DNA from: Sporolactobacillus pectinivorans
GTDB taxonomy: Bacteria > Bacillota > Bacilli > Bacillales > Sporolactobacillaceae
DNA length: 40,366 bases
Assembly: GCF_002802965.1 (NCBI RefSeq)
Contig: NZ_NXGA01000001.1
Location: forward strand, 1,404,283 to 1,444,648
Direction: 5' to 3'
Numbering within the stretch: position 1 is the first letter of the stretch; each line of letters starts with the position of its first letter. The notes below the pieces were generated by a model, which saw nothing but the letters and a program-made list of their open reading frames with translations, was not told where the DNA came from and searched no databases. Made by a program: the position numbers and the translations under genes. Positions 23,795 to 33,075 of the stretch are shown in pieces.

Positions 23795-23950
23795 TATTGA
23801 TCGGGGTCTTTTTATTTTTCCATTGCTTTCTTGATTTCGTCAGGTATCATGCCCAGTTCTCTGTTCCAGATCATCCACAGACATTATACGCCCTAATGCC
23901 AGATCATTGCGCATGATCTGAACTATTTTACGCACGAAGTCAGATAGCAT
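23795..23950 (-). pseudogene. Small phage-type protein, copy B, frameshifted
   Basis: ATG at 23950 with ribosome site CGAGGTG reads MLSDFVRKIVQIMRNDLALG RIMSVDDLEQRTGH, then a frame change near 23845 to PDEIKKAMEK. It corresponds to the piece at 19527-19640. The first half (FVRKIVQ...) resembles short CD1375-like proteins found near phage lysis modules. I cannot assign a function. Confidence 0.4.
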
Positions 23951-24000
23951 GGAATCACCTCGCGATAAGAATGCACGTTCCCGCTTTAGCAGAAAATAAA

Positions 24001-24028
24001 TCCCTGTGCCACATGTAAAACGCAGGGA
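24001..24028. repeat. TCCCTG/CAGGGA hairpin downstream of the chemoreceptor gene
   Basis: Within AAATAAATCCCTG...CGCAGGGAATAAAT; related to the hairpin at 26335-26361 on the other side of the gene. May serve as a terminator or be a small dispersed repeat. Confidence 0.5.
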
Positions 24029-24141
24029 ATAAATTTCACGCACGGGAGAAGCATAACAGAACAGGAATGAACAACTGAGGCAAAAACCCGTTTTGTGAAC
24101 TTACACATAAACATTAAGTTTTTTGTAAAATGTTTTAGTAA

Positions 24142-26133
24142 TTATTTTTTGGATCTCAGTTTAAACGTTGAAACTAGTTGATGAAGTTCATCCGCCATAT
24201 TAGATAAAGCTGTTGCATTACCAGCTACTTCCTCCATAGATGCAGACTGCTCTTCAGCAGCAGCCGTTACACTTTCCGAATTACTGCTCGCATTGTTTGC
24301 TAATTGAGCGATACTATCAAATGTTGCAACAACGCTTTCCGTTTCAAACGAGATCTTTTTAACGGATTCAGAAACATTTCTAATTTCTTCGCCTACCAAT
24401 TTTACAGCGTTTTGGATATCTCCAAATGAGTGGCCCGCATCAGCAACTACGTTTATACCTTTTTCCACCTCTTTGGTACCGCTTTTCATTGATTCTATAA
24501 CATTTGTCGTATTGGACTCAATTGTAGAAACAACATTCGAAACTAGCTTTGACGACTGCTGAGACCGTTGGGCGAGTTTACGGATCTCTTCAGCAACAAC
24601 AGCAAAACCTCTTCCTTCTGCTCCAGCTCTTGCAGCTTCAATTGAGGCATTTAATGAGAGAAGATTGGTTTGCTCTGCAATATCGTTAATCAGACCGTTC
24701 ATCTTTTCTATCTCTTTTATTTTACCGATTAAGTTATCCAGCGATGTTGATACTTGATTGTTCGTTGATGTGATGAGATTCATTTGTTCTGTAACTTTTC
24801 TTAGAGACTGGGTGCCCATATTAACAGTTTCCGATGCTTGACCTGCGGTCTCAGTCAACGTATCAGTTTTCAATGTTATGGTTTCAATTTCTTTATAAAT
24901 AGCATCTGCATGTTTGCCTGCTTTGCTCACTTTTTCTGATTGATCACTAGCGCCTATTGCAATTTCTTGAATTGAATGAGCGACTTCATCAGAAGTGGCT
25001 TTGTTTTCTTCAGTGGATGCCGTAAGCTCTTCGGAGGAAGCTGCCAATGTTTCTGACTTTTGATTTATGTTCTCCATCACGTTGTGTAGTGAACCAATCA
25101 TATAATTTGTACTTGTTGATAATTCTGTGAATTCCTTGTTGACCTTAATTTCTTCTCCAAGTTGCTGCGTTAGATCTCCTGAACTGATTTTAGAAAATAA
25201 ATGAACAAATTTATTTAGTGGACGAATAATTTTAAATAAAATAAATAGCCAGGTCAGTCCAACGATAACGGCAAGAACGATTATAATAAACAGGCTAACT
25301 GTCAAGATTAGTGGATTAATAGTGTTATTAATTTCATTAACGGACATCACGCCGCCAATTTTCCAACCAGTTAACGGATTTGTCGCGTAGTAAATTCGGT
25401 TGTTATTGCCTTTTGATGTATCGTCGAAAATACCATTAGAAGAACTCAGCATATGAGTTCTGAATGCAGAATTTACTTTGTTTCCAGGTTTTGATTTCGA
25501 ATTTGCAACCCAATTACCATTTTCGTCAAGTAAAAAAGCATAGCCATGGTCGCCAACTTTAACTTGATTCGTAATTTTTTCAAGCGCACTAAGATCAATA
25601 TCCATGGAAATAACGGCTTTTTTATCGGGAGTTGTTTTTGCCACGATCACCGTAATTTTCTTTGTCAATGTCGATACAAAAGGTGGAGTGATAATAACTT
25701 TTCCAGCGTGGGCCATCGCTTGTTTATACCATTGTTCCTGTCTTATATCTTTTGTAAGTTTTACTGATGGTGAACGGATATATTGTCCATTGATATTGCC
25801 CATGGTCAAGGCATCACTTGTATTGTCCGTTTCATTCACGCTGTTTAACAATTCCTGAATGTTCTTTTGAGAGGTAAAGTTTCCTGACAGCCGTTGGCTT
25901 AACTTATTGATAGTATAGCTGTTCTTGCTCATAAACTGGGTAATATTTTCATTTAATAAACGTACACTGTTTGTTGCATTGTCATTAAGGCTGTTTTGTA
26001 AGGCATTACTAACATTTTTGTAAACGACTGAAAAAATAAATACATCCGGAATGATGACGATAATAACAATTAACATGATTAATACGGTTCTGAGACTAAA
26101 CGAGGACATCCTAGATCTGTTTCTTAAATCCAT
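24142..26133 (-). CDS. Methyl-accepting chemotaxis protein
   Basis: 663 residues from ATG 26133 (AAAGGAG upstream; the longer frame would add 31 residues without a ribosome site). TM1 is about 14-36 ([20 protein letters not shown]), then a periplasm-equivalent dCache sensor of about 250 residues containing [40 protein letters not shown] and [20 protein letters not shown]2 is about 297-325 ([20 protein letters not shown]), followed by HAMP and the signalling coiled coil whose tip [39 protein letters not shown] is nearly invariant. The double-cache type usually binds amino acids or organic acids, but the ligand cannot be inferred. No che genes are nearby, so it signals to the chromosomal chemotaxis system. 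Confidence 0.95.
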   Translation of the reverse strand: MDLRNRSRMSSFSLRTVLIMLIVIIVIIPDVFIFSVVYKNVSNALQNSLNDNATNSVRLLNENITQFMSKNSYTINKLSQRLSGNFTSQKNIQELLNSVNETDNTSDALTMGNINGQYIRSPSVKLTKDIRQEQWYKQAMAHAGKVIITPPFVSTLTKKITVIVAKTTPDKKAVISMDIDLSALEKITNQVKVGDHGYAFLLDENGNWVANSKSKPGNKVNSAFRTHMLSSSNGIFDDTSKGNNNRIYYATNPLTGWKIGGVMSVNEINNTINPLILTVSLFIIIVLAVIVGLTWLFILFKIIRPLNKFVHLFSKISSGDLTQQLGEEIKVNKEFTELSTSTNYMIGSLHNVMENINQKSETLAASSEELTASTEENKATSDEVAHSIQEIAIGASDQSEKVSKAGKHADAIYKEIETITLKTDTLTETAGQASETVNMGTQSLRKVTEQMNLITSTNNQVSTSLDNLIGKIKEIEKMNGLINDIAEQTNLLSLNASIEAARAGAEGRGFAVVAEEIRKLAQRSQQSSKLVSNVVSTIESNTTNVIESMKSGTKEVEKGINVVADAGHSFGDIQNAVKLVGEEIRNVSESVKKISFETESVVATFDSIAQLANNASSNSESVTAAAEEQSASMEEVAGNATALSNMADELHQLVSTFKLRSKK

Positions 26134-26334
26134 TGAAGCACACGCTCCTTTATCTGTAGTAATATTAATCGTTGACGTTATTATTATCGTCAAAACACAT
26201 GATATAAATAGACGCGAGTTTGACAAGATGTCGAATTTTGCAGAAATATATTTTGATAGAGTATTAACTTAATATTGACAAATAATATCAAACCCTTAAC
26301 ACAGAATACTTGTTCTTGTCGCAACAGTAATAAA

Positions 26335-26361
26335 TCCCTGCACTAGTCCTGAACGCAGGGA
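26335..26361. repeat. TCCCTGC/GCAGGGA hairpin upstream of the chemoreceptor gene
   Basis: Embedded in TAATAAATCCCTG...ACGCAGGGAATAA, closely similar to 24001-24028. Confidence 0.5.
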
Positions 26362-26428
26362 ATAAGTCTCATTCATAAACCAATTGCAATAATATTAGAA
26401 ATTGATTCGTATTTCCTTAATACCAACA

Positions 26429-26472
26429 CCCGGCTTGAAATCGGATCCTGAATTATCCGATTTCAAGCCGGG
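26429..26472. terminator. Long perfect hairpin
   Basis: CCCGGCTTGAAATCGGAT (26429-26446), loop CCTGAATT, and the exact reverse complement (26455-26472). Eighteen uninterrupted pairs. There is no T-run, so it may be a transcription barrier, processing signal or mobile-element end. Confidence 0.5.
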
Positions 26473-26576
26473 ATAGGTCGAACAGACTTGATATCTTTTG
26501 ACACGGGGATATCAAAAATATTTGATTTCTCTATAGACAAGGATCATTTTCCGGAAGTTCTGGCGATTTATTTTTC

Positions 26577-26626
26577 ATAAGAATAGCAGTACAGACCATG
26601 GACAGGGTCTATACTGCTATTCTTAT
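26577..26626. terminator. Long hairpin with A/T flanks, likely terminator for the MerR gene
   Basis: ATAAGAATAGCAGTA (26577-26591) pairs perfectly with 26612-26626; inside, AGACC/GGTCT extends the stem past one mismatch. On the minus strand it lies about 75 bases beyond the MerR stop codon. Confidence 0.6.
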
Positions 26627-26698
26627 TGTGTTTGATTTAAATTACTTCAAAAAATTTTACTTGAATGAAAAAATTCATTAGAACAATAGCTTATCCCT

Positions 26699-27121
26699 TT
26701 AGAAATCCTGAGTGTATATTTTCCCTGATTGTTTACTGGGCATGAGTGTATCGGGTTTATTGTTAATCAATACATTGGCGTAGTGGTCGACCTTTTTATT
26801 GATCAATCGTAAATGCGCTTGGACTTTTTCAGCTTGTGCCATCGTTTCCCGTTGTTGTTCCACCATAATTCGGTAACGTTCGGGGACGCTTTTGTCTCCT
26901 TCCAGACATAATTCAATGTAGTGCTTGATTTTGGCGAGTGGCATTTCGGTTGCCCGCAAACAAGTCACGATTTCTACCCATTCGATATCGACATCATCAA
27001 ACACCCGATTATTGTTTTCATCACGTTTGACCGTCGGCAGCAAACCATGGTCGTCGTAATAGCGAATGCTGTACGTTGATACATTCACTTTTTGCGAAAC
27101 CTCTTGTATAGTGTACGTCAA
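26699..27121 (-). CDS. MerR-family transcriptional regulator
   Basis: 140 residues. The N-terminal winged helix is typical: YTIQEVSQKVNVSTYSIRYY DDHGLLPTVKRDENNNRVFD, followed by the effector-domain start EWVEIVTCLRATEMPLAKIK and a dimerisation coiled coil (RYRIMVEQQRETMAQAEKVQ AHLRLINKKVDHY). There is no C-terminal cysteine pair, so it is not a metal sensor; it belongs with the aldehyde/electrophile-linked group near aldo/keto reductases. The start codon is TTG, supported by GGGAGG seven bases upstream. It faces away from the oxidoreductase genes beginning at 27474, the usual divergent arrangement. Confidence 0.9.
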   Translation of the reverse strand: MTYTIQEVSQKVNVSTYSIRYYDDHGLLPTVKRDENNNRVFDDVDIEWVEIVTCLRATEMPLAKIKHYIELCLEGDKSVPERYRIMVEQQRETMAQAEKVQAHLRLINKKVDHYANVLINNKPDTLMPSKQSGKIYTQDF

Positions 27122-27473
27122 AATTCTTCCTCCCTTAGAAAAGCTTAAGTTAGTATGTACTAACCCTAACTAGATATTATTAAAAAGGATATTATCACCA
27201 AGGCTGATAGAGCACAAGGATTAGTGGTTTCCATTGAAGGATAACAAATCCTTCCTTACAGCATTACTAACCTTGAGCTCTTTTTTATGAACAGAAAAAT
27301 ACTGAAGATATTTAAAGGCGGAAAGAAAATAATTGGTGAATCCCTTGGTATGACTATAAAAGTTTGACCTCCAACAAGAGCAACAAAAAAATAATCCATA
27401 TCGCTTGCATTCGAGCTGGTCGAGGAGGATATACTGCATTTGATTAAGAGATCAACAAAAGGAGTGCATGAAT
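27122..27473. other. Divergent regulatory region between MerR and the oxidoreductase genes
   Basis: A 352-base gap. It holds the palindrome at 27149-27164 close to the MerR start. From 27221 to 27440 no gene is supported, although base composition suggests decayed coding sequence. The ribosome site AAAAGGAG (27457-27464) serves the first aldo/keto reductase. Confidence 0.45.
27149..27164. promoter_or_regulatory. Candidate MerR operator
   Basis: GTTAGTA-TG-TACTAAC: perfect seven-base arms, 28 bases upstream of the MerR start codon. On the minus strand TTAGGG lies 19 bases before GCTTTT around it, a weak promoter with the spacing typical of MerR-controlled genes. Confidence 0.5.
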
Positions 27474-28457
27474 ATGGAATATCGTACGGTTGGTAAAACC
27501 GGAATTAAAGTTTCTAACTTAGCCTTTGGCACCATGTCGTTCGGCAGTACCGCGGATGAAGCAACTTCCAAAGCTATGTTTGACCGCTGTCGTGAAGCAG
27601 GCATTAACTTCTTTGATTCAGCAGATGTTTATGCCGGCGGCCATTCAGAGGAAATCTTAGGAAGTTTGATTAAAAATTCGCGCGATGACGTAGTCATTAC
27701 GTCGAAAGTTTTCTGGCCGACCGGTCAGGATATCAATGCGCGAGGTCTTTCCCGCCGGCATATCATGCGCGGTGTTGAAGCGAGCTTGCGAAGACTCCAA
27801 ACGGACTACATTGATTTCTACATTGTTCATGATTTTGATGAAAATACATCCATTGAAGAAACGATACGGGCACTGGATGATCTCCAGTCCCAGGGCAAGA
27901 TCCTTCATGCTGGTGTCAGCAACTGGGCAGCCTGGCAAATCATGAAAGCTCAGGGCATTGCGGCTAAAGAATTACTCGGACGGTTTGAAATAATCGAACC
28001 CATGTATAGCTTGGTTAAACGGCAGGCGGAAGTAGAAATTTTGCCCATGGCGCACACGGAACAAATAGGGGTTATCGCTTATAGCCCGCTTGGCGGTGGC
28101 TTATTGACGGGTAAATATGGAGCAGATAAGCGCCCGACCAGTGGCCGGTTAGTTGATGAAGCGCGCTATTCAGATCGGTATGCCGGTGAAGAAAACTATG
28201 AAACTGCTGATCAATTTACTGTATATGCCAAAGAACACAATGTTGCGCCTGCAACCTTGGCCGTTGCCTGGGTCAAAGCTAATCCAGCTGTTACAGCGCC
28301 AATCATCGGTGCACGGAATCTCGAACAGTTGGAAGATTCGCTTGCGGCTGCTGATTTTAACATGACAAAAGACATGTATGCTGAGATAGCCGGTTTATCA
28401 CGAACACCCGCGCCGGCAACAGATCGAACGGAAGTATTGACCGGCAAATGGTCATAA
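27474..28457 (+). CDS. Aldo/keto reductase (YrpG/Tas-type)
   Basis: 327 residues from ATG 27474 (AAAAGGAG nine bases upstream; ATG 27468 is also possible). TIM-barrel NADPH enzyme. Catalytic tetrad: Asp and Tyr in INFFDSADVYAGGHSEEILG, Lys in VVITSKVFWPT, His in DFYIVHDFDENTSIEETIRA. The cofactor loop is APIIGARNLEQLEDSLAA near the C-terminus. It would reduce aldehydes and ketones in the cytosol. It heads a run of same-strand genes (NAD-binding protein 29 bases later, SDR, carboxymuconolactone-decarboxylase-like, second AKR) that look like one detoxification island. Confidence 0.92.
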   Translation: MEYRTVGKTGIKVSNLAFGTMSFGSTADEATSKAMFDRCREAGINFFDSADVYAGGHSEEILGSLIKNSRDDVVITSKVFWPTGQDINARGLSRRHIMRGVEASLRRLQTDYIDFYIVHDFDENTSIEETIRALDDLQSQGKILHAGVSNWAAWQIMKAQGIAAKELLGRFEIIEPMYSLVKRQAEVEILPMAHTEQIGVIAYSPLGGGLLTGKYGADKRPTSGRLVDEARYSDRYAGEENYETADQFTVYAKEHNVAPATLAVAWVKANPAVTAPIIGARNLEQLEDSLAAADFNMTKDMYAEIAGLSRTPAPATDRTEVLTGKWS

Positions 28458-28486
28458 GTCGAGATCAAATGAGGATGATGTGAATC

Positions 28487-29122
28487 GTGAAACGAGTACT
28501 TATTTTAGGCACAAATGGCCAAATCGCTCGGATTGTAACGGATCGGCTGCTTTCCGAAACGGATCATGATTTAACTTTATATCTGCGTCGATCAAAACGG
28601 TTGAGGCAGGTCGATCCCCAGCGTGAAACGGTTCCCGATGGTGATGTGAACGATACGCCAAAGTTGGCGGAAGCGATGCGCGGGCATGATATTGTCTACG
28701 CCAATTTAGGTGGTGTGCTGAAGACCCAGTCTTAGAGCATTGTGGATGCGATGCATGCGACCGGTGTGAAACGGTTGATCTTTGTCAGCGGATTGGGAAT
28801 CTATGACGAGGTACCAGGAAAATTTGGTGAGTGGAACAATCAAATGGTCGGTCCTGAGCTCGTCGATTCACGCAAAGCGGCGGATATTCTGGAAGAATCC
28901 GATTTGAATTATTCCATCTTGCATTGTGTCTGGATGACGAATGATGATGTGATTGATTATGAAATCACGAAAAAGGGTGAACCTTTCAAAGGAACGATAA
29001 TTTCGAGAAAGAGTATTGCCGATTTAATCGTGAAATTAATTCAAAAACCGGAACTGCATGTACAAGGAAGTATTGGGGTGAACCAGCCGAATACGGATGG
29101 CGACAAGCCAAGAATGTACTAA
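28487..29122 (+). pseudogene. NAD(P)-binding oxidoreductase (NmrA/YwnB-like) with in-frame stop
   Basis: GTG at 28487 after GAGGATGATG begins KRVLILGTNGQIARIVTDRL, a Rossmann fold with the GxxGxxA fingerprint. The frame reaches GGVLKTQS and TAG at 28733-28735, then continues in the same frame with [36 protein letters not shown] and a conserved C-terminal part to 29122. Full length would be about 211 residues, normal for the family. The stop is most simply AAG to TAG. Either the gene is dead or translation passes the TAG at low level. It is located 29 bases after the AKR gene and 20 before the SDR gene. Confidence 0.85.
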
Positions 29123-29142
29123 CTTATTTAGGGGGAAAATCA

Positions 29143-29886
29143 ATGACATCATTGAAAAATAAAGTTGTGATCATTGCAGGTGCTTCAAGCGGTATTGGTG
29201 AAGCCACTGCTCGCCGTTTAGCAAATGAAGGAGCAAAACTGGTGATTGGTGCCCGCCGCGAGGAACGTTTGAAACAGTTAGTTGCTTCCTTACCGGATGC
29301 CGAGATCGATTATCAAGCCGCTGATGTGAGCAAACCGGAAGATCTAGAAAGCCTTGCTAAATTGGCAGTAGATAAATATGGCCGCATTGACGTCATGTTT
29401 AATAACGCGGGCGTCATGCCGACTTCCAACTTGAGTGAGGTTCGCCGTCATGAATGGCAGCAAATGCTCGACATCAATATTATGGGTGTTCTGAATGGTA
29501 TTGCCGCTGTTTTGCCAATTATGAAACAACAGCAATCCGGTCACATTATTGCGACCGATTCCGTAGCCGGACACGTTGTCTATCCGGGATCCGCTGTCTA
29601 TTGTGGGACCAAGTTTGCCGTTCGGGCTATTATGGAGGGGCTGCGTCAGGAAGAAAGGGAAAACAATATTCGGACGACCATTGTTTCTCCGGGTGCAGTA
29701 GACACCGAACTTTATCAAACAATTAATGATCCCGGGACCAGTGAATGGGTGAAGAATAATCAACGAACACCCGGACTGGGACTTACTTCAGAACAGATTG
29801 CTGATGCTGTAGCCTATGCCATTGGTACTCCGGAAAGTGTTGCGATCAATGAGCTGTTGATCCGTCCAACGAAGCAAAGTATTTAA
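29143..29886 (+). CDS. Short-chain dehydrogenase/reductase
   Basis: 247 residues. Classical SDR: cofactor motif TGxxxGIG seen as [24 protein letters not shown] in [14 protein letters not shown], catalytic Ser in [19 protein letters not shown], and YxxxK in [15 protein letters not shown]. The pattern ARREER after the second strand suggests NADP(H) preference. RBS TTAGGGGGA precedes ATG at 29143. The enzyme oxidises or reduces a carbonyl/alcohol; the substrate is not predictable. Resembles serine/3-hydroxy acid dehydrogenases of the YdfG group. Part of the oxidoreductase run. Confidence 0.92.
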   Translation: MTSLKNKVVIIAGASSGIGEATARRLANEGAKLVIGARREERLKQLVASLPDAEIDYQAADVSKPEDLESLAKLAVDKYGRIDVMFNNAGVMPTSNLSEVRRHEWQQMLDINIMGVLNGIAAVLPIMKQQQSGHIIATDSVAGHVVYPGSAVYCGTKFAVRAIMEGLRQEERENNIRTTIVSPGAVDTELYQTINDPGTSEWVKNNQRTPGLGLTSEQIADAVAYAIGTPESVAINELLIRPTKQSI

Positions 29887-29970
29887 GGTTATTCTACGGG
29901 TGACGTTCACTTTATCGATAAAAGCTAAATTTTAAGTGCTTTTATATTTTTCAATGAAAGGGTGTTTTCA

Positions 29971-30297
29971 ATGGCATTTAAAAAACAGACTGCAGGACAT
30001 GAATTGCTTGGAGATTTTGCCCCGAAGTTCGCAGAATTAAATGATGATGTACTGTTTGGTGAGGTCTGGTCACGTGAAAAAGAACTCTCTGCTCGTGATC
30101 GGAGTTTAATCACTGTTACGTGTTTAATAACAGCTGGCAGCTTTGAACAATTAAAATTCCATTTGCAAAAAGCTAAGGAAAATGGTGTGACTAAGGAAGA
30201 GATTGTGGAAGCCATTACTCATTTATCCTTTTATGCGGGATGGCCAAAAGCCTGGTCCGCTTTTAATCTGGCCAAAGAAATTTACACCGAAGTATAA
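29971..30297 (+). CDS. Carboxymuconolactone decarboxylase family protein
   Basis: 108 residues from ATG 29971 (GAAAGGG upstream; GTG 29962 is an alternative). AhpD-like helical fold: FAELNDDVLFGEVWSREKEL SARDRSLITVTCLITAG, followed by LKFHLQKAKENGVTKEEIVE AITHLSFYAGWPKAWSAFNL, which is the CMD signature. It lacks a CxxC pair, so it is not a peroxidase-type AhpD. Members of this subgroup are commonly encoded with aldo/keto reductases and SDRs, as here; the reaction is unknown. Confidence 0.88.
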   Translation: MAFKKQTAGHELLGDFAPKFAELNDDVLFGEVWSREKELSARDRSLITVTCLITAGSFEQLKFHLQKAKENGVTKEEIVEAITHLSFYAGWPKAWSAFNLAKEIYTEV

Positions 30298-30488
30298 AAA
30301 TACTATTTATTTAAAGGTATCATAAGTAAAATTTTGGGGAGGTTGTTTCATAATTTTTTGTCAATGAGGCGACCACTTTTTTTGAATCCTCAAACCTGCT
30401 GCTTCTTTTCTCACAACGATTCCAAAGATTGTAAGATGGCTTGGAAATGTCACATTTAATATTTCCGATGTGAAGGAGAGGATAAACC

Positions 30489-31469
30489 ATGGAATACGTT
30501 AAACTTGGAAATACCGGTTTGGATGTCTCACGACTCTGCATGGGCTGCATGGGCTTTGGCGATCCAAACAGATGGATTCATAAATGGGTGCTCAATGAGG
30601 AGAACAGTCGTCCGGTCATTAAAAAGGCACTTGAATCAGGTATTAATTTCTTTGATACCGCTAATGTATACTCTTTAGGAAGCAGCGAAGAAATCCTCGG
30701 TAAAGCATTAAAGGATTATGCAAAACGTGACGAGGTGGTCATCGCGACCAAAGTTTATTTTCAGATGCATAAAGGTCCAAATGGCAACGGACTTTCCCGA
30801 AAGGCGATCATGAATGAGATTGATAATAGTCTGAAACGTCTCGGCACGGACTATGTCGACCTCTATATTATCCATCGATGGGATTACAACACCCCGATCG
30901 AAGAAACAATGGAGGCGCTGCATGATGTTGTGAAGGCAGGAAAGGCCAGATACATCGGCGCTTCAGCTATGTACACATGGCAGTTTCAAAAGGCACTCCA
31001 TGTAGCTGAGAAAAATGGATGGACACGTTTTGTAACGATGCAGGATCACCTGAACCTCATATACCGCGAGGAAGAGCGGGAGATGCTGCCGCTCTGCAAG
31101 GAAGAAAAGATAGCCATCACACCATACAGTCCGCTCGCATCGGGAAGATTAACCCGTGACTGGTCGCAAACAACCAGGCGTTCTAAGACAGATGAGGTTC
31201 AAAGGAGCAAGTATGACGCCACTGCAGACGCTGATCGGCTCGTTGTGGAAAGGCTTGCATCGATCGCTGAAAAGCGCGGTGTTCCCCGCGTGCAGATCGC
31301 ACTGGCATGGCTTCTGCAAAAAGAACCAGTGACGATTCCGATTATCGGTGCCACCAAAATTTCTCATCTTGAAAATGCGGTGCCGGCTCTGTCGATCAAG
31401 CTGACATCTGAGGAGATTTCATCTCTGGAAGAACCATATGTGCCGCATCACATCGTTGGATTTAATTAA
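30489..31469 (+). CDS. Aldo/keto reductase (YghZ/IolS-like)
   Basis: 326 residues. Catalytic residues: Asp/Tyr in INFFDTANVYSLGSSEEILG, Lys in EVVIATKVYFQM, His in DYVDLYIIHRWDYNTPIEET. Start at ATG 30489 with GAAGGAGAG. The end, IPIIGATKISHLENAVPALS, is the NADP-binding loop. The insertion LCMGCMGFGDPNRWIHKWVL in the first loop is longer than in the AKR at 27474 and distinguishes the two. It follows a 190-base gap, so it may have its own promoter. Confidence 0.92.
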   Translation: MEYVKLGNTGLDVSRLCMGCMGFGDPNRWIHKWVLNEENSRPVIKKALESGINFFDTANVYSLGSSEEILGKALKDYAKRDEVVIATKVYFQMHKGPNGNGLSRKAIMNEIDNSLKRLGTDYVDLYIIHRWDYNTPIEETMEALHDVVKAGKARYIGASAMYTWQFQKALHVAEKNGWTRFVTMQDHLNLIYREEEREMLPLCKEEKIAITPYSPLASGRLTRDWSQTTRRSKTDEVQRSKYDATADADRLVVERLASIAEKRGVPRVQIALAWLLQKEPVTIPIIGATKISHLENAVPALSIKLTSEEISSLEEPYVPHHIVGFN

Positions 31470-31875
31470 TATCAAACGTGGCAACTGTTCAGCATTTTAT
31501 GATTCACAAAAGTGATACCCGATTGCAAAGAGTAAAAGCGTATACAGTTGAAACTCAGAAAAGCTCCCTGTCTGTGCTCAGAGTGATTAAGCTGGACGGC
31601 TCCTCTGTCCCTCTTGTGTGCCTTTCTTTTTGAAAAACGAGGGAGGATTCCAAGAAACCAAAGAATCAGCGTTAAAATAAATCATAACTGATAAAGAAAA
31701 TGGGAAAAAGGGTATAAGAGAATTCTTTACTGGCTTTCTCCATTGAATAAAGGGATTTCGCTGACTGGATTCTTGCTATAAAAAAGAGGTAGGAAATACT
31801 GGCTTGAACGGCTGTCTTATCCGTACTAAAAATGATTTTCAGTTCGAAAGCTGAAGGGGTCAGCAGGCTATTTAT
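31470..31875. other. Long non-coding gap before the third aldo/keto reductase
   Basis: About 400 bases. No convincing gene on either strand; the minus strand open stretch at 31672-31899 has no ribosome site or recognisable motif. It may contain decayed sequence. Confidence 0.4.
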
Positions 31876-31906
31876 TTGACATAGAGTGCACTCCAGCATT
31901 TATACT
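31876..31906 (+). promoter_or_regulatory. MerR-type promoter with operator in a 19-base spacer
   Basis: -35 TTGACA (31876-31881), -10 TATACT (31901-31906), spacer of 19 bases instead of 17, and the perfect palindrome GAGTGCACTC (31884-31893) inside the spacer. This is the classic design of promoters that a MerR-family activator untwists. It drives the aldo/keto reductase starting at 31985. Confidence 0.85.
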
Positions 31907-31984
31907 ATTTAAATAGCGGGGCAGCTTTGCAAATTGAATGAATCAGTTGTCCGGACGCCGATCATAAAATCAGGAGGTAAAAAA

Positions 31985-32803
31985 ATGACTGTTTTAACCG
32001 ATGTTTACACTTTAAGTAATGGTATAAAAGTTCCAAAAGTTGGTTTTGGCACCTGGCAAATACCGGCGGGAAATGTAACCTATGACGCCGTAACCCATGC
32101 GCTTGAATTAGGTTACCGCCATATTGATACGGCCTGGGCCTATCACAATGAAGAGAGTGTCGGGAAGGCCATACGTGATTCCGGTATCGATCGTAGCGAA
32201 ATTTTTGTGACATCCAAATGCCCGGCTGAGGCCAAAAGTTATGCTGATGCTAAAAAATGCTTTGAAGAAACCATGGAAAACCTTGATATCGACTATTTAG
32301 ATCTTTATTTGATTCATGCACCGTGGCCATGGGCAGAATGGGGTGCCGATTATTCAAAAGAAAATCTGGAAGTATGGCGTTTAATGGAAGAGGCCTATCA
32401 ATCCGGAAAAGTCAGGGCGATCGGCATTTCTAATTTTAATGTGGCTGATATGAAAAATATTTTCGAACATTGTACGGTCAAACCGATGGTGAATCAGATC
32501 AAGTATTTCATTGGTTTCACGGAACCTGATATCACAAAATACGCCCAGGACAACGGTTTGCTTGTCGAAGCATACTCCCCGCTTGCGACTGGTAAAATTT
32601 TAAGCAATACTGAATTAACAAAGATCGCCGGAAAGTACGATGTTTCTGTGGCGCAACTGTCTATTCGTTATTGCCTGGAAAAGGGTGTTTTACCATTACC
32701 TAAAGCGACCAGTGAAGCGCATATTCGCGATAATGCGGACATTGATTTTTCGATTTCAGAAGAGGATATCGCTTATCTGGACAGACTGACCACCTCCAAA
32801 TGA
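31985..32803 (+). CDS. Aldo/keto reductase (YtbE/YvgN, AKR5-like)
   Basis: 272 residues from ATG 31985, with the consensus ribosome site AGGAGGT (31972-31978). Motifs: PKVGFGTWQIPAG, GYRHIDTAWAYHNEESVGKA (Asp, Tyr), IFVTSKCP (Lys), DYLDLYLIHAPWP (His), AIGISNFNVADM, VEAYSPLATG and the cofactor loop LPKATSEAHIRDNADI. The AKR5-type reductases of Bacillus act on methylglyoxal and glyoxals, a plausible role. Controlled by the MerR-type promoter at 31876-31906, though it is not known which MerR protein acts. Confidence 0.92.
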   Translation: MTVLTDVYTLSNGIKVPKVGFGTWQIPAGNVTYDAVTHALELGYRHIDTAWAYHNEESVGKAIRDSGIDRSEIFVTSKCPAEAKSYADAKKCFEETMENLDIDYLDLYLIHAPWPWAEWGADYSKENLEVWRLMEEAYQSGKVRAIGISNFNVADMKNIFEHCTVKPMVNQIKYFIGFTEPDITKYAQDNGLLVEAYSPLATGKILSNTELTKIAGKYDVSVAQLSIRYCLEKGVLPLPKATSEAHIRDNADIDFSISEEDIAYLDRLTTSK

Positions 32804-32916
32804 GGTTTAAGCGCCGCAACTCATTACGTTTCGCTTTCATCACAACATGAAAAAGATAACGGCCGATAAAATCAAGAGCGAAGAAGAATTTTTGGGGCAG
32901 AGAAGCGGAGCTGAGT

Positions 32917-33006
32917 CAAAAGACCATCACCGGTATATTTGCGCGATGACACACGGATGCATCGTGAGGAATCACAGCGCAGATAATCGGTTGATGGTCT
33001 TTTTTT
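32917..33006 (+). terminator. Large multi-stem intrinsic terminator
   Basis: Outer stem AAAAGACCATCA/TGATGGTCTTTT extended by CCG/CGG, then an inner stem TGCGC/GCGCA and an apical CGATG/CATCG, followed by six or more T. Ends the third aldo/keto reductase transcript. Confidence 0.75.
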
Positions 33007-33019
33007 GTTTCAGCAGCCA

Positions 33020-33048
33020 TCAAAACTGCCGGCAGGTCGGCAGTTTTG
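33020..33048 (+). terminator. Second hairpin terminator
   Basis: AAAACTGCCG, loop GCAGGT, CGGCAGTTTT. Symmetrical, so it can serve both the aldo/keto reductase and the convergent quinone reductase remnant. Confidence 0.75.
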
Positions 33049-33075
33049 TTCATTTTTACTAGAAGAGGATTAAAA

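Larger units (their letters stand above)
26134..26698. other. Intergenic region with three hairpins
   Basis: Holds the chemoreceptor promoter side (26134-26330), a TCCCTGC/GCAGGGA hairpin (26335-26361), an 18-base-arm perfect hairpin (26429-26472) and a 15-base-arm hairpin with extension (26577-26626). No gene is recognised. Confidence 0.5.
32804..33075. other. Convergent gap with large terminators
   Basis: Contains the multi-stem structure 32917-33006 and a second hairpin AAAACTGCCG/CGGCAGTTTT (33020-33048). No gene is supported. Confidence 0.55.

Noticed and set aside
23734..23916. Plus-strand hydrophobic 60-residue frame, considered as a type I toxin peptide antisense to the leader RNA
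   Set aside because: The corresponding frame in copy A stops early (after FKYS), so the peptide is not conserved although the DNA is; no ribosome site.
31672..31899. 75-codon minus-strand frame upstream of the third aldo/keto reductase
   Set aside because: No start signals or recognisable residues, and it overlaps the MerR-type promoter.
32847..33062. 71-codon plus-strand frame after the third aldo/keto reductase
   Set aside because: It runs through the large terminator structure, and its ATG has no ribosome site.
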